A DNA stretch of 64,000 bases from Massilia sp. NR 4-1 (GCF_001191005.1 NZ_CP012201.1:744001-808000); one strand, 5' to 3'. Shown: positions 51,917 through 61,270, numbered from the stretch's first letter. A program made the numbers and translations. Notes: generated by a model from the sequence alone, not told the origin.

Positions 51917-53830
51917 TCAAGCTTTCTGCGGGGTGGGCCAGAGGCGGCGCTCTGACAGCAGTGTGGTCAGCTCGTCAGCGGGGAGCGGGCGGGCGAAGTA
52001 GTAGCCTTGCATGACGTCGCAGCCGGCGTCGCGCAGGAAACGCATCTGTTCTTCGGTTTCGACGCCTTCGGCAACGACGCTCAGATTCAGGCTGTGGGCC
52101 ATGGCGATGATGGCTGTGGCAATCGCCGCGCCATCGCCGGGAACGCCGGCCACAAAGCTGCGGTCGATCTTCAACTGGTCAATCGGGAAGCGCTTCAGGT
52201 AGGACATGGAGGAGTAGCCGGTGCCGAAGTCGTCGATCGAAAGGTGGATGCCGGCCGCCTGAATCTTCTGCAGCAGCTCCAGATTGGCGTGCACGTTTTC
52301 CATCAGCACACCTTCCGTAATCTCCAACTCCAGCAGGCGCGCGGGCAGGCCGGTTTCCTCCAGCAGCGCCGCGACTTCGTCCATCAGGCCTGAATCCCTG
52401 GTCTGGCAGGCGGATAGATTGACCGCCACATGTTCTATGGTGTCGAGCAGCCCGGCGTCGCGCCAGGCGGCGGCCTGGCGGCAGGCGGTTTGCAGCACCC
52501 AGCGTCCCAGACTGACGATCACGCCGCTTTCTTCGGCGACGGGGATGAATTCAGCCGGGCTGACCGTACCCAGTTCTTCGCAAGTCCAGCGCACCAGCAC
52601 TTCGACACCCGTCATGCGTCCGCTGCGCGCATCGATCTGCGGCTGATAGTGCAGATACAGCTCGTCGTTCTGCAAAGCGCGGCGCAGATTGGCTTCCAGT
52701 TTCAGACGCTTGTGGGCGCGCTGCTCCATTTCGGGGCGGAAGATTTCGTACGCGTTCTTACCCTTGCTCTTGGCGTAGTACATGGCCGTATCGGCGCAGC
52801 GCATCAAGCTGCGCGCATCTTCCGCGTCCTGCGGATAGACGCTGACGCCGATGCTGGCGCTGACGAAGAGCTGGTGTCCCTGCACCATGAAGGACTCCGA
52901 CAGCGCCCTCAGAATCTTGTTGGCGACACGATCCGGCTCCTCGCGATCCTCCGGCGGTTCCACAATCACCACGAATTCGTCGCCACCCAGGCGGCAGATG
53001 ATGTCGGTGCTGCGCAGCGTACCGGTCAGGCGCTGGGCGACCTGCCGCAGCAGCACGTCGCCGCTGTCGTGGCCCAGGGTGTCGTTGACCACTTTGAAGT
53101 TGTCGAGATCAAGCAGCAGCAGGCAGGCGCTGGTCTCCTGCCGGTCGGCGCAGTCGAGCGCGAAAGCCAAGCGTTCGTTGAACTCATGCCGGTTGGGCAG
53201 AGTGGTGACAGGATCGACATGGGCCAGGAAGTGCAGATGCTCCTCCGCCTGCCGCACCGCCTTGCGCATGCGCGCCACCAGCAGCCATGAAAGGCCGAAG
53301 GAACCCAGCGCCACCAGCAGCGTAAAGAAGGCAAAGGTGCCGAGGCGCTGATACAGCCTGCCGAGCGAGGCGCGGATCGTCACCAGACCAATCTCCTCGC
53401 CATTGGCGTGCACGGGTTCCAGCACCTCCACAAATTCGAAGTTATGGCGCCTGTGCGTTGCGACCAGTTCCGCGTCGGGCGTGACGGGCGGCGGCGCGGC
53501 CAGCGTGCCTTTGATGCCGTCGCGCAGATAGCGCCCCAGAACGCGTCCGCTGCGGTACATCGTGGCGCTGACCACCGAGGGCGAGGAAGCGAGACCGCCC
53601 AGAATTTCGTCCTGGGCCGAGGCGTCGTTGAACATCAACGCCGCCGTGCTGTTACTGCCGACAATGCGCGCCTGCACCTGCAAGTCGCGCTCCAGCGCAT
53701 TGCGCAGCGAAATGAACTGGAAGACGGTCAGCAGGATGCTGGCGACGAACAAGGCGGCAGCGGCGGACAACATGGTGGCGCGCACCATCTTGCTGCCGAT
53801 GGGACGCAGACGAGGCGTGGCGGGCTTCAT
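51917..53830 (-). CDS. Bifunctional diguanylate cyclase/phosphodiesterase (GGDEF-EAL), CHASE8-type sensor
   Basis: The product is 637 residues. Membrane spans at about 20-42 and 165-187 enclose a CHASE8-like periplasmic domain (LQVQARIVGSNSTAALMFND). The GGDEF domain (about 200-360) is intact: LDLDNFKVVNDTLGHDSGDV and RLGGDEFVVIVE. The EAL domain (about 380-630) has EVLVRW for EAL, with catalytic residues VNLSACQ, LELEITEG, IDDFGTGYSSMSYLKRFPID, KIDRSFV and VAEGVETEEQ. So it could make or break c-di-GMP. It overlaps the YfiR gene by ATGA: as in YfiR/YfiN, the periplasmic YfiR probably restrains this enzyme. Confidence 0.94.
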   Translation of the reverse strand: MKPATPRLRPIGSKMVRATMLSAAAALFVASILLTVFQFISLRNALERDLQVQARIVGSNSTAALMFNDASAQDEILGGLASSPSVVSATMYRSGRVLGRYLRDGIKGTLAAPPPVTPDAELVATHRRHNFEFVEVLEPVHANGEEIGLVTIRASLGRLYQRLGTFAFFTLLVALGSFGLSWLLVARMRKAVRQAEEHLHFLAHVDPVTTLPNRHEFNERLAFALDCADRQETSACLLLLDLDNFKVVNDTLGHDSGDVLLRQVAQRLTGTLRSTDIICRLGGDEFVVIVEPPEDREEPDRVANKILRALSESFMVQGHQLFVSASIGVSVYPQDAEDARSLMRCADTAMYYAKSKGKNAYEIFRPEMEQRAHKRLKLEANLRRALQNDELYLHYQPQIDARSGRMTGVEVLVRWTCEELGTVSPAEFIPVAEESGVIVSLGRWVLQTACRQAAAWRDAGLLDTIEHVAVNLSACQTRDSGLMDEVAALLEETGLPARLLELEITEGVLMENVHANLELLQKIQAAGIHLSIDDFGTGYSSMSYLKRFPIDQLKIDRSFVAGVPGDGAAIATAIIAMAHSLNLSVVAEGVETEEQMRFLRDAGCDVMQGYYFARPLPADELTTLLSERRLWPTPQKA

Positions 53831-54387
53831 TGCACGCTCCTGGCCAGATGCAGCAACTTGGAGCTGAGGTTCAAGCCCGCCTGGCGTGCTGCAGTCAGAT
53901 CGACGTCGAAGCCGATGCGTTTATTGTCCATACCCAGCGCGATCATGGCGCCGGACGTGCCGATGGCGCGGTCATCCGCCACCGTCAACACGCTGCTTGA
54001 ACCCAGATCCTTGCGCAGTTGCGACCAGCGCTCACGGTCTTGCGCATCCAGTACGAGAATGTGGCAGCCGCTGGCGTTGCCGCTGATGGCGATGGGACGG
54101 AACCGCATCCGATGCCCGTTTACCACCTTGTCGGACAGTGCGCTCAACGCGGTCTGCATATTGTTGCCACTGAAAGCGCATAGATGCAGTGTGGCCGCGG
54201 CTTGCAGGACTTCGACCGGCCACTCAGTGAACACGGCAAAATTGAATACGAAGGCGGCCTTCAATTCAGCCTCTTTAATCTGTTGCGCCTCCTGCGCCAA
54301 GACCGCCGATGGCAGCAGAAAAAGCACGGACAGTGCGCCAGCCAGCATGCGCAGCAGCGGGGATTTGATCCTGGAGCTGTTTGTCAT
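53827..54387 (-). CDS. YfiR-family periplasmic regulator (DUF4154)
   Basis: The product is 186 residues. A signal peptide runs to about residue 31 (LLRMLAGALSVLFLLPSAVL). YfiR features: IKEAELKAAFVFNFAVFTEW, LHLCAFSGNNMQTALSALSD, and GCHILVLDAQDRE; two cysteines could form the YfiR disulphide. In Pseudomonas, YfiR binds the periplasmic part of the YfiN cyclase and represses it; disulphide or redox change releases it. Here the partner is the adjacent GGDEF-EAL protein, which overlaps by 4 bp. Confidence 0.9.
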   Translation of the reverse strand: MTNSSRIKSPLLRMLAGALSVLFLLPSAVLAQEAQQIKEAELKAAFVFNFAVFTEWPVEVLQAAATLHLCAFSGNNMQTALSALSDKVVNGHRMRFRPIAISGNASGCHILVLDAQDRERWSQLRKDLGSSSVLTVADDRAIGTSGAMIALGMDNKRIGFDVDLTAARQAGLNLSSKLLHLARSVQ

Positions 54388-54390
54388 GGC

Positions 54391-56454
54391 TTAGTACTCG
54401 TAACGCAGCTTGAGCAGCAGGCGGCGACCATCCTGCGCGATGGTGTTTTGTGTGAACACGGCCGAGGCGGGATCGGCATAGCGCCGGTCCAGCAGATTGT
54501 AGATCGTGGCCGCAACGTCGAAATGACGCGTCAGGCGCACGGTGTAGAGATTAAGGTTGGCAACCCAGTAGGCGGCCGCCATGCCCTGATTCAGCGTGCC
54601 GCGCCTGCTGACGTACTGTGCCTCCGCCCCGGTGCGCCAGGCGCCATAAAGCGGCATGCTGACATTCAGCTTGGCCAGGCGCTTAGGCGAATTCACCGGG
54701 CTAACCGCGTCATCGCTCGCGGGCTGCTCCGCCTGCGTGTGTACGCTTTGCTGGCTGATGCTGGCGCGCAGGCTGGCGCCGTTGCGCCAGCTACGTTCAT
54801 ACTCGGCCTCCACGCCTTTGGCATAAGCCGTATTCCCGTTGCGGAAAATGGGCAGCAGGTCGGTTTCGTGGCGCTGCTCCGCAATCAGGGCCGAGACATC
54901 GTTATGGAAGAGCGACAGCGTGAGGCGCGCGTTGCCCTGCAGTTGCCGCACCAGGGCCAATTCATGGCTGCGTATGCGTTCGCGACCCAGTGACGGATTG
55001 GCATGCTGCCCGCCGGGACCGGGAATGGCGTAGTACATCTCATAGCTGTTGGGCGAGCGGTAGGCGCTGCCATAAACCGCCTTCAAGGTGGTCTTCTCGT
55101 CCAGCTTTGTGATCAGGGCCAGGCGCGGATTGAATACCCCGCCGGTATCGCTGTGATGGTCGTATCGCAGTCCAGCGTTCAGCAGCGTACCGGTGCCGAG
55201 CGTGATTTCGTCCTGCATGTAGAAGGCGTAGCGGCGGTCGGCGTGCGTCGTGTTCAGGTAATCGACGCGGGGAAAACGGTCGTAATTGAGCTGTTCGATG
55301 CGGTAATCGAATTCGAACTCCGCACCGGCAACGACCTTATGGCCGCTGCGTGGAATGAAGAAGGCGCGCAACTCCACACCCCACCAGCGGCCGATGCTCT
55401 CGTCGCGGTTTGCCGTCAAGGCAGGGCGATGATAGACGTAATCGCCGTTATAGCGGTAGCTGCCCCAGAACAGGCGCGAACTCAGCTCGCCCTGGTTCGC
55501 CAGGGCGCGATGCCAGTAAAGGTCCGCCGTGGTCTGCTCGTCCTTGGTCTGGCTGCCCGGTGTGTTGAAGACCTGCTTGAACGATGCCGTCGGCGTGCCT
55601 TTGCTGCGCTCCGCGTGCAGCAAGGTTAGATTGAAGGCGCCGCTCTGCGCCTTGGCGAAGATCCGATGTCCGCGTTCATAGTCCAGCTGTTGCGCAATGC
55701 CGTGGTTCTGCTCAGGCGTATCGAACTCGCTGAAATAGAGATCCCGGCCCCGGTTGCTGTAGCCACCGGCGGAAAGCACCAGCTCATTGCCGCGCCCATC
55801 GCGCCAGCCATGACTCAGCATGCCGCGCCGCACCCCAGCCGAACCGCCTTCAACGTTGGCTCGGCTGCCTTCAATATCCACCGCGCGCTTGGTGATCACG
55901 TTGATTACGCCAAAAAGAGCGTTCGCGCCATAGATGGACGAGCCGGGACCCGGCACGTACTCGATGCGGTCCACCAGTTCCAGATCGAGCGGGAATTCAC
56001 CGCCCATCGGCCCCTGATCGAAGACCGGATCGTTGATGCGGTTGCCGTCGATTTGCAGCAGAAAACGCGTGTTGTAATCGCCCGGCCGCAAAAAGCCGCG
56101 TGCGCCGAGAAAGCTGTAAGTGCGGTCATAGCCCACATAAAGACCGCGCACGCTGCGCAGCGCATCGGCCAGCGTGCGCCAGCCATAAGCGCGGATGTCG
56201 GCGGCCGTGATGACGGTGACGGTTGATGGCGCCTCGCTCGCCTTTTGCGTGAAACGCGAGGCGCTGTAGACCTCCAGGTCGAGCAAGTCTTCAAAGGGGA
56301 GGGCGGTCAGATCGTTCGCACTCTGAGCAGGTGCTTGCTGGGCGCTGGCCGGGGCGGAAAGGGCGCAGGCGCAAACGAGCGGCAGCCAAACTACCGCGCG
56401 CGGTGACGACTGGCGCGGCGCGCGGGCCAGTGTAATCCATGTCTCTCTTGGCAT
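54391..56454 (-). CDS. TonB-dependent outer-membrane receptor
   Basis: The product is 687 residues. After a signal peptide (about 1-39, ends in ASAQQ), the plug domain has APSTVTVITAADIRAYGWRT, GARGFLRPGDYNTRFLLQID, GNRINDPVFDQGP and VPGPGSSIYGANALFGVINV. The barrel ends in the aromatic terminal strand RRLLLKLRYEY. A TonB box is not obvious. The operon with YfiR and GGDEF-EAL suggests that ligand uptake is coupled to c-di-GMP signalling; the ligand (siderophore, vitamin or sugar) cannot be told. A perfect 16-bp palindrome lies 23 bp upstream of the ATG. Confidence 0.93.
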   Translation of the reverse strand: MPRETWITLARAPRQSSPRAVVWLPLVCACALSAPASAQQAPAQSANDLTALPFEDLLDLEVYSASRFTQKASEAPSTVTVITAADIRAYGWRTLADALRSVRGLYVGYDRTYSFLGARGFLRPGDYNTRFLLQIDGNRINDPVFDQGPMGGEFPLDLELVDRIEYVPGPGSSIYGANALFGVINVITKRAVDIEGSRANVEGGSAGVRRGMLSHGWRDGRGNELVLSAGGYSNRGRDLYFSEFDTPEQNHGIAQQLDYERGHRIFAKAQSGAFNLTLLHAERSKGTPTASFKQVFNTPGSQTKDEQTTADLYWHRALANQGELSSRLFWGSYRYNGDYVYHRPALTANRDESIGRWWGVELRAFFIPRSGHKVVAGAEFEFDYRIEQLNYDRFPRVDYLNTTHADRRYAFYMQDEITLGTGTLLNAGLRYDHHSDTGGVFNPRLALITKLDEKTTLKAVYGSAYRSPNSYEMYYAIPGPGGQHANPSLGRERIRSHELALVRQLQGNARLTLSLFHNDVSALIAEQRHETDLLPIFRNGNTAYAKGVEAEYERSWRNGASLRASISQQSVHTQAEQPASDDAVSPVNSPKRLAKLNVSMPLYGAWRTGAEAQYVSRRGTLNQGMAAAYWVANLNLYTVRLTRHFDVAATIYNLLDRRYADPASAVFTQNTIAQDGRRLLLKLRYEY

Positions 56455-56476
56455 CTCTTGGGTTCCAGTGGAGTGA

Positions 56477-56492
56477 AAGGTTCCGGAACCTT
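56477..56492. promoter_or_regulatory. Perfect 16-bp palindrome upstream of the TonB-receptor operon
   Basis: AAGGTTCCGGAACCTT is fully self-complementary and lies 23 bp before the receptor start codon, where an operator or an RNA hairpin would control the whole receptor/YfiR/c-di-GMP operon. The core TTCCGGAA recurs in the promoter at 61321-61340. Confidence 0.6.
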
Positions 56493-56597
56493 CGGTTTCT
56501 CTATTCTTCTGCCAAACATGGTGTCATTCCACCCGGAAATTGTACAGTGTGGATAGCCGCAAGAGGCGTTTCCGCAACACTGGTGCAAGGGCGGCGC

Positions 56598-56987
56598 TTA
56601 CTTTGCCGGGCTGGCGAGCGGCTGGCCTTTCTCGACCACGTACACGCCGACCAGACGCATGGTGCCAGGGCCGGTGTTCTTCGCATCGTGTATTTTGCCG
56701 GCGGGGATGACGAAGGCTTCGCCCGCCTTCAGCTTACGCGGCGGCTCGCCATCGATCAGCAGCTCGCCTTCGCCTTCCAGCACGTAGCTGATTTCGTCGC
56801 CGGGATGGGTGTGGCGGCCGGCGACCACGCCAGGCTCAAGTTCAACACGGGCGACGACGGCTTCGCGGTGGTCGATGGAGGTGTCGGCTTTGTGGACGAG
56901 GGTGCGCTTGATGCCGGTGGCTTGAGCAAGAGTAATAATTGGGAAAGCAAGCAGACACGCACTGATACAGTGTAATCTGGATTTCAT
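56598..56987 (-). CDS. Periplasmic cupin-domain protein
   Basis: The product is 129 residues from ATG 56987, which has AGAGG 5 bases upstream. A signal peptide runs to about residue 22 (LHCISACLLAFPIITLAQA). A single cupin barrel follows: ELEPGVVAGRHTHPGDEISY (two metal-binding His and a Glu), YVLEGEGELLIDG and the second motif AFVIPAGKIHDAKNTGPGTM with a third His. A metal-dependent enzyme or sensor of unknown substrate is likely. It is the next gene upstream of the TonB receptor on the same strand, with a 143-bp gap. Confidence 0.88.
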   Translation of the reverse strand: MKSRLHCISACLLAFPIITLAQATGIKRTLVHKADTSIDHREAVVARVELEPGVVAGRHTHPGDEISYVLEGEGELLIDGEPPRKLKAGEAFVIPAGKIHDAKNTGPGTMRLVGVYVVEKGQPLASPAK

Positions 56988-57034
56988 CATATCCTCTTCG
57001 GAGAAGGCGTTCGCCCCCTGGCTCGCTGCTTGTG

Positions 57035-57385
57035 TTACGTTTTTTTGGGGTCCAGTCGATGGTCCTCGCCAAATAGCAGAGCATCTAAAATGCTGCCTAT
57101 CCAAGCCAGAGGCAGTAGCAGGAATGCCATGGTTGCAAGCGGGCCACCAGTACTTGATTTTGCAATAGCAGAAGCAATCATCTGGGCACTCAGCACTTGG
57201 TTGGCATGCATCTGCTGCAGCAAATTGTCAGCGCTGAGTGATACGACATAGAGCAGATAGAAGGTAGCAGCTACGGTCGGCAGCAGAAACAAGCAGCCTC
57301 GTGCTCGCCGCTTCAGAAAGACCAGCTGTCCCAACCCTGGAAATATCAGCCCTGATAGCAGGGCCGCCTTGATGGATTCCGGCAT
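57035..57385 (-). CDS. Small inner-membrane protein
   Basis: The product is 116 residues from the ATG at 57385, which has AAGGGG at good spacing; an ATG at 57400 lacks one. Three hydrophobic segments are visible: LLSGLIFPGLGQLVFL, GCLFLLPTVAATFYLLYVVS and ATMAFLLLPLAWIGSILDAL. The pattern FPGLGQL, then a basic turn, then a span resembles small TM2/DUF-type membrane proteins, but I cannot name a family. It begins the AT-richer stretch and is oriented with the cupin gene 47 bp downstream. Confidence 0.75.
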   Translation of the reverse strand: MPESIKAALLSGLIFPGLGQLVFLKRRARGCLFLLPTVAATFYLLYVVSLSADNLLQQMHANQVLSAQMIASAIAKSSTGGPLATMAFLLLPLAWIGSILDALLFGEDHRLDPKKT

Positions 57386-57572
57386 CATGTTCCCCTTCAT
57401 GAGCTACTGCATGTGAAAAATTGGCAATGTTTTCTTGCTAATCTTACCATGATTCATCCCGAAAGATGCTTTTTCGATCAAGAGGGGATATCGAAAAAGG
57501 GAAAATATTGAAATTTGATTGTCGTGTATTTTTCTGATTTTTGAGAGGCGCGAATATTGCTGAAGCGAAAAC

Positions 57573-57602
57573 AGGCTATACATCTAATAATTTGTACAGC
57601 CT
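57573..57602 (-). terminator. Likely terminator of the STAND/small-protein unit
   Basis: AGGCTATAC (57573-57581) pairs with GTACAGCCT (57594-57602), with one G-T wobble. On the minus strand it is followed by TTTT. It starts 12 bp past the small-protein stop. The AT-rich remainder of the gap to the membrane protein gene (57386-57572) holds no gene I can see. Confidence 0.55.
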
Positions 57603-57614
57603 GCAGCCTATTAT

Positions 57615-57998
57615 TTAAATAGGTGGCGGATCATTGATCACTTCCGGATCAACATCGAATTCCACATGGTCTTTATCCGTGAAGAAAAGTTTGATTGAAA
57701 ACGTTTCCTTCGTGGTGTTGGCATTGCTAAAAGTAACTATTTTTCCACTTTTGCTAATGCTAGGGTCGCTTAATTGATCATTGTCCGCCGGTTTAACGGT
57801 CATTTTTTTGAAAATGACATGCTCTGGCGTTGGCTCTATTAACTGATAATTGATTACGGTATCACGTTCGCGAACGGTGATAGATGGAGGTTCAAATCTT
57901 GTTTTATATGTGGGTTTTTGTCCAGGAATAATTGGGTTGGGTGTTGCTATAACAAAAACATTAATAAATGAGGTTGGTGTGACAGAATCAATCGTCAT
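57615..57998 (-). CDS. Small protein coupled to the STAND gene, possibly DP-EP family
   Basis: The product is 127 residues, without signal peptide or membrane span, and mainly beta-strand in character (INVFVIATPNP; RERDTVINYQLIEPT; ETFSIKLFFTD). The end, VEFDVDPEVINDPPP, recalls the DP-x-x-I-N end of small DP-EP-type proteins known from other proteobacteria; this is from memory and weak. The ATG overlaps the STAND gene's stop in an ATGA, so the two are translated together. Codon use is AT-rich like its partner and unlike the rest of the window. Function is unknown; it might be an adaptor, ligand or effector of the STAND protein. Confidence 0.7.
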   Translation of the reverse strand: MTIDSVTPTSFINVFVIATPNPIIPGQKPTYKTRFEPPSITVRERDTVINYQLIEPTPEHVIFKKMTVKPADNDQLSDPSISKSGKIVTFSNANTTKETFSIKLFFTDKDHVEFDVDPEVINDPPPI

Positions 57999-60900
57999 AA
58001 CTTTCCTTTCGCTGGGTGATGAGAGTCAAAATACTGTTTGTGGCGTTGTTCATTGTAGCGCATAGATTCTAGTTTGCCTATTTGCTTTTTCACTTTCTCG
58101 CCTTCTCCAGTACAAAGATATGATCGGACATTTGGGGCAAGAATTCGATAATCGGTAGAAGTGCTTGCAGTTTTTGATAGCAATTTTTGAACTGATAGGC
58201 AGCTTTCCTTTGATTTTTGTGCTTCCCCTTGAGAATATTCAATTTCTGATCTTAGAAGTATTGCGTTAGCCATTAATGCTAGAATTTGTTGATCTGAGCT
58301 ATTTTTTTTATGCTGCTCATCAAGGATTTTTATACTATCATCCACATATAGAGATGATTGAATGTTATGCTTTGCTTTGAAATTTGTTAGAGCTAAATTT
58401 TGTTTTGCTCTTGCATGTAATTGCGATAAGTTTGCTCGATTAGGGTCGACTTGAAGGAGGTCTCCTAGCTTGCTATGAATTATTTCTTGCTTTTGTTTTA
58501 TGATATTTAAATCTTTTTCATCATGAGTGACATCAAGTAACTTTAGTTGTAAGTTGTAGAGATTGATTTCCCAAGATTTATTACTCGGATCCTGCTTTGT
58601 AATAATGAGTAAAAAAGATTCGGCTTTCGAATATGCTTCTTGCGCATATTGCTGCTGCCCTTGAGTGATATATAAGTCGCCTATATATGTTAGAGTATTT
58701 GCTAAACGGGCCATCCATAGTGCGTCACGCGGCGCTGTGGTATGTATTTTTCTAAGTAATTCCTCTTCCTCCTGGTGCAGCGCCATTGCTTTCTCAAGAG
58801 ATCCAAGCTTTGCATGTGTCTCAGCTAACCACGATAAACTATTGGCAAGTCCTGCCACTAACTCCTTGTTGTTCGGTGTCTTTGAAAAAGCTTTATATTT
58901 CAATTCGATAGACTTGGAAAATGCCTTTTGCGCATCTTCCAAATTTCCCTTTTTTAGGGCAAGAGTACCAAGATTGTTATGTGCATAAGATTCCTCTATC
59001 CAGTTGTCAATATTTTCAGGGTTTATATGGCTGGATCTTTGTATGTAGTTTTTGTAATCCAAAAAATACTTCTCCGCCTCTGCCAAGTCGCCTCTATTTA
59101 AGTGTATTTGGCCAAGCCAGAATGCATTGGAGCCTAGGTTTTTTAATAATGCTGCATTTGGGGAATTTGGAATATCTTGAAGTTGCCATATTGATCTTGC
59201 GGCAACCAATGCCTCTCTTGCTTTTTGAGGATTGGAGCGGGAAATATTGACTTCAGCAATTGTCTGAAGTGCTTTAGCCCTTTTATCAGATACGGTGGGA
59301 TTGTCTTTGGCATCTTCAATATTGGCCAAATAATCAAGGGCACGTTCACTTACATCATCCAGTAGGTCCAGGCGACCGATTGGGCGAAGTTTTTCTACAA
59401 ACTCTCCTAGCATATAGCTCATCAACCCTTCAGCCTCAGCTCGATGCTGCTCAGCTTTTCTTTGCGCTGATCGCGCAGTTAACCCGAGTAAGCCGGCTGA
59501 TATGGCAAGTGCTACAACGAGTCCAGCCACCAATAGTTGCAAACGTCTTCCTATTTTTGCTCGCTGTATTGATGCAGCAATATATTCAAATTCATGATCT
59601 GAAAGGCTGAATCCTTTTAAGTCAAGCAGTCCATGCGCTTGACTGATTTGTGTTCCTTTAGGAAGTAACAAATCCCTGGGACGTTCGGCTTTTACCCATC
59701 TATCAGCCTGGCTTGCTATTCGGCTGCGCAATTGCAAGGCATGGCGATGATGCTCAATCCATTCTGCCACTCGCGGCCAACGCCGAAGAAGAGCCTCATG
59801 TGCAACGCTAAAACTAGGAATATCTCCCGTTAGCTCGCTAACAAATAATCTGGCCTCTACCATAGCACGAACAAAATTACGTTCCTCGTCATTGCGCAAT
59901 GCTGACCAAGCGACACTACGTGCAGTTACCGCGCTTTGCTCGTCACCTATGTTGACTAATAAGGACAGTATTTGAGGTAGGGCTCCAGCCTGTTCGGTTG
60001 TTAAACTTGTGATGATTTGCTCAGCACGAATACCGATTGCACCTTCAATGCCGCCAAGCTGTCGGAATACATCAAAGCGCAGTACTCCGTTTTCATTACG
60101 TTGACGATACAGCTCGTTAAGGCAATATTGCAACAGAGGAAGAGTATCGGGGCTGCCTCGCGCTGCATCGCAGAGTACATCGTCCAGATTCGCACCGCTT
60201 ACAAGATCGATCTCATAGGTGAGGTGAGCAGCTTTGGCCGGTAGGCGTATGATTTGCGCAATATCAACCCCATCCGGTGCTGTTAAATCGAAATGTCCCC
60301 CGTTGTTCTTCAACTCCATCAATCTGGGCAATGCGATGATATCGGGGTAGAAATCATTACGGCATGCCATTAGAACTAGCGTTGAGTTGTTGGCTGATAG
60401 CTTATGTAATAATTCAATAAAACGTTCGAGCCCATTGTTATTTATATCTTTTGCGCGAAATATTGCTTCAAGTCGATCTACAAAAATGCCAACTACAGGT
60501 TTATTGTCTGGAAGTGATAAGAAAATTTCCTCTATTTCACCAAACTCCAGCTTCCTGCTCAAACTATCCGCACTTTCCCCAGGAAAGAAAGGAGTGTTAT
60601 CAGATTCGGCATCAATCAGAACAGCGGCTAGAGCATGAAAAATTGATCCGTCGCCTAAATCGGCACAATCTAAATAAAGTGTACAGTCAAGCGTAATTGA
60701 GCTATGTTCATCCGCAGTTGCGCGCATTAACTGAGGCATTAATCCTGCGCGTACCAATGAGGTTTTTCCGGAACCTGAGGGACCTAATACTAGGGCCATT
60801 GCGCGTCCAGCGCGCGTTTGTTTTTCGACTAGTTCTTTTAAGCGCGCTGTCGCTTGTACTCGCCCAAAGAAAATCGCCGCATGATTTTCCTGAAACGGCT

Positions 60901-61270
60901 CCAACCCCCGGAACGGCGACCCACTTGTCCATACAACTTGCCCATCCTCCTCCGCCTCGACAACCTCGGCAATCGCCCGATACCCCCGCTTGCGGATGGT
61001 CTCAATGTAACGTGGTTCGGTGCTCGAATCGCCGAGTGCGCGGCGCAGTTGAGTGATGGCTTTGTGAACTGGGTTGTCGCCGAACTCGGCTGAACCCCAG
61101 CATGCCTGCAGCAACTCTTCGGCGGGAATGACCGCGCCTGGATGGCGGCAAAGGTAGCGCAAAACTTCCATTGCGCGAGGCTCAAGGGGGATGCGCGTGG
61201 CTCCGTCGCTCAGCGTATTGCTATCGACATCCACCTGCCAGTCGCCGAAACGGAATTCCCTATGCCCCAT
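57995..61270 (-). CDS. Membrane-anchored winged-helix / nSTAND ATPase / TPR protein
   Basis: The product is 1091 residues. Order: OmpR/CadC-type winged helix (about 4-103: DGATRIPLEPRAMEVLRYLC, ITQLRRALGDSS, YIETIRKRGYRAI); nSTAND entry motif SPFRGLEPFQENHAAIFFGR (118-137); Walker A GPSGSGKTS (163-171); Walker B GIFVDRLEAIF (261-271); further family motifs PLLQYCLNELYRQR (378-391) and FSVAHEALLRRWPRVAEWIE (487-506); one membrane span (about 577-598); then TPR-like repeats (about 640-1000). So the DNA-binding and ATPase parts face the cytoplasm and the TPR array is probably periplasmic. Such proteins are thought to switch on ligand binding. The 3' half of the gene is visibly AT-rich, a sign of transfer. 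It is divergent from the gene at 61416. Confidence 0.92.
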   Translation of the reverse strand: MGHREFRFGDWQVDVDSNTLSDGATRIPLEPRAMEVLRYLCRHPGAVIPAEELLQACWGSAEFGDNPVHKAITQLRRALGDSSTEPRYIETIRKRGYRAIAEVVEAEEDGQVVWTSGSPFRGLEPFQENHAAIFFGRVQATARLKELVEKQTRAGRAMALVLGPSGSGKTSLVRAGLMPQLMRATADEHSSITLDCTLYLDCADLGDGSIFHALAAVLIDAESDNTPFFPGESADSLSRKLEFGEIEEIFLSLPDNKPVVGIFVDRLEAIFRAKDINNNGLERFIELLHKLSANNSTLVLMACRNDFYPDIIALPRLMELKNNGGHFDLTAPDGVDIAQIIRLPAKAAHLTYEIDLVSGANLDDVLCDAARGSPDTLPLLQYCLNELYRQRNENGVLRFDVFRQLGGIEGAIGIRAEQIITSLTTEQAGALPQILSLLVNIGDEQSAVTARSVAWSALRNDEERNFVRAMVEARLFVSELTGDIPSFSVAHEALLRRWPRVAEWIEHHRHALQLRSRIASQADRWVKAERPRDLLLPKGTQISQAHGLLDLKGFSLSDHEFEYIAASIQRAKIGRRLQLLVAGLVVALAISAGLLGLTARSAQRKAEQHRAEAEGLMSYMLGEFVEKLRPIGRLDLLDDVSERALDYLANIEDAKDNPTVSDKRAKALQTIAEVNISRSNPQKAREALVAARSIWQLQDIPNSPNAALLKNLGSNAFWLGQIHLNRGDLAEAEKYFLDYKNYIQRSSHINPENIDNWIEESYAHNNLGTLALKKGNLEDAQKAFSKSIELKYKAFSKTPNNKELVAGLANSLSWLAETHAKLGSLEKAMALHQEEEELLRKIHTTAPRDALWMARLANTLTYIGDLYITQGQQQYAQEAYSKAESFLLIITKQDPSNKSWEINLYNLQLKLLDVTHDEKDLNIIKQKQEIIHSKLGDLLQVDPNRANLSQLHARAKQNLALTNFKAKHNIQSSLYVDDSIKILDEQHKKNSSDQQILALMANAILLRSEIEYSQGEAQKSKESCLSVQKLLSKTASTSTDYRILAPNVRSYLCTGEGEKVKKQIGKLESMRYNEQRHKQYFDSHHPAKGKL

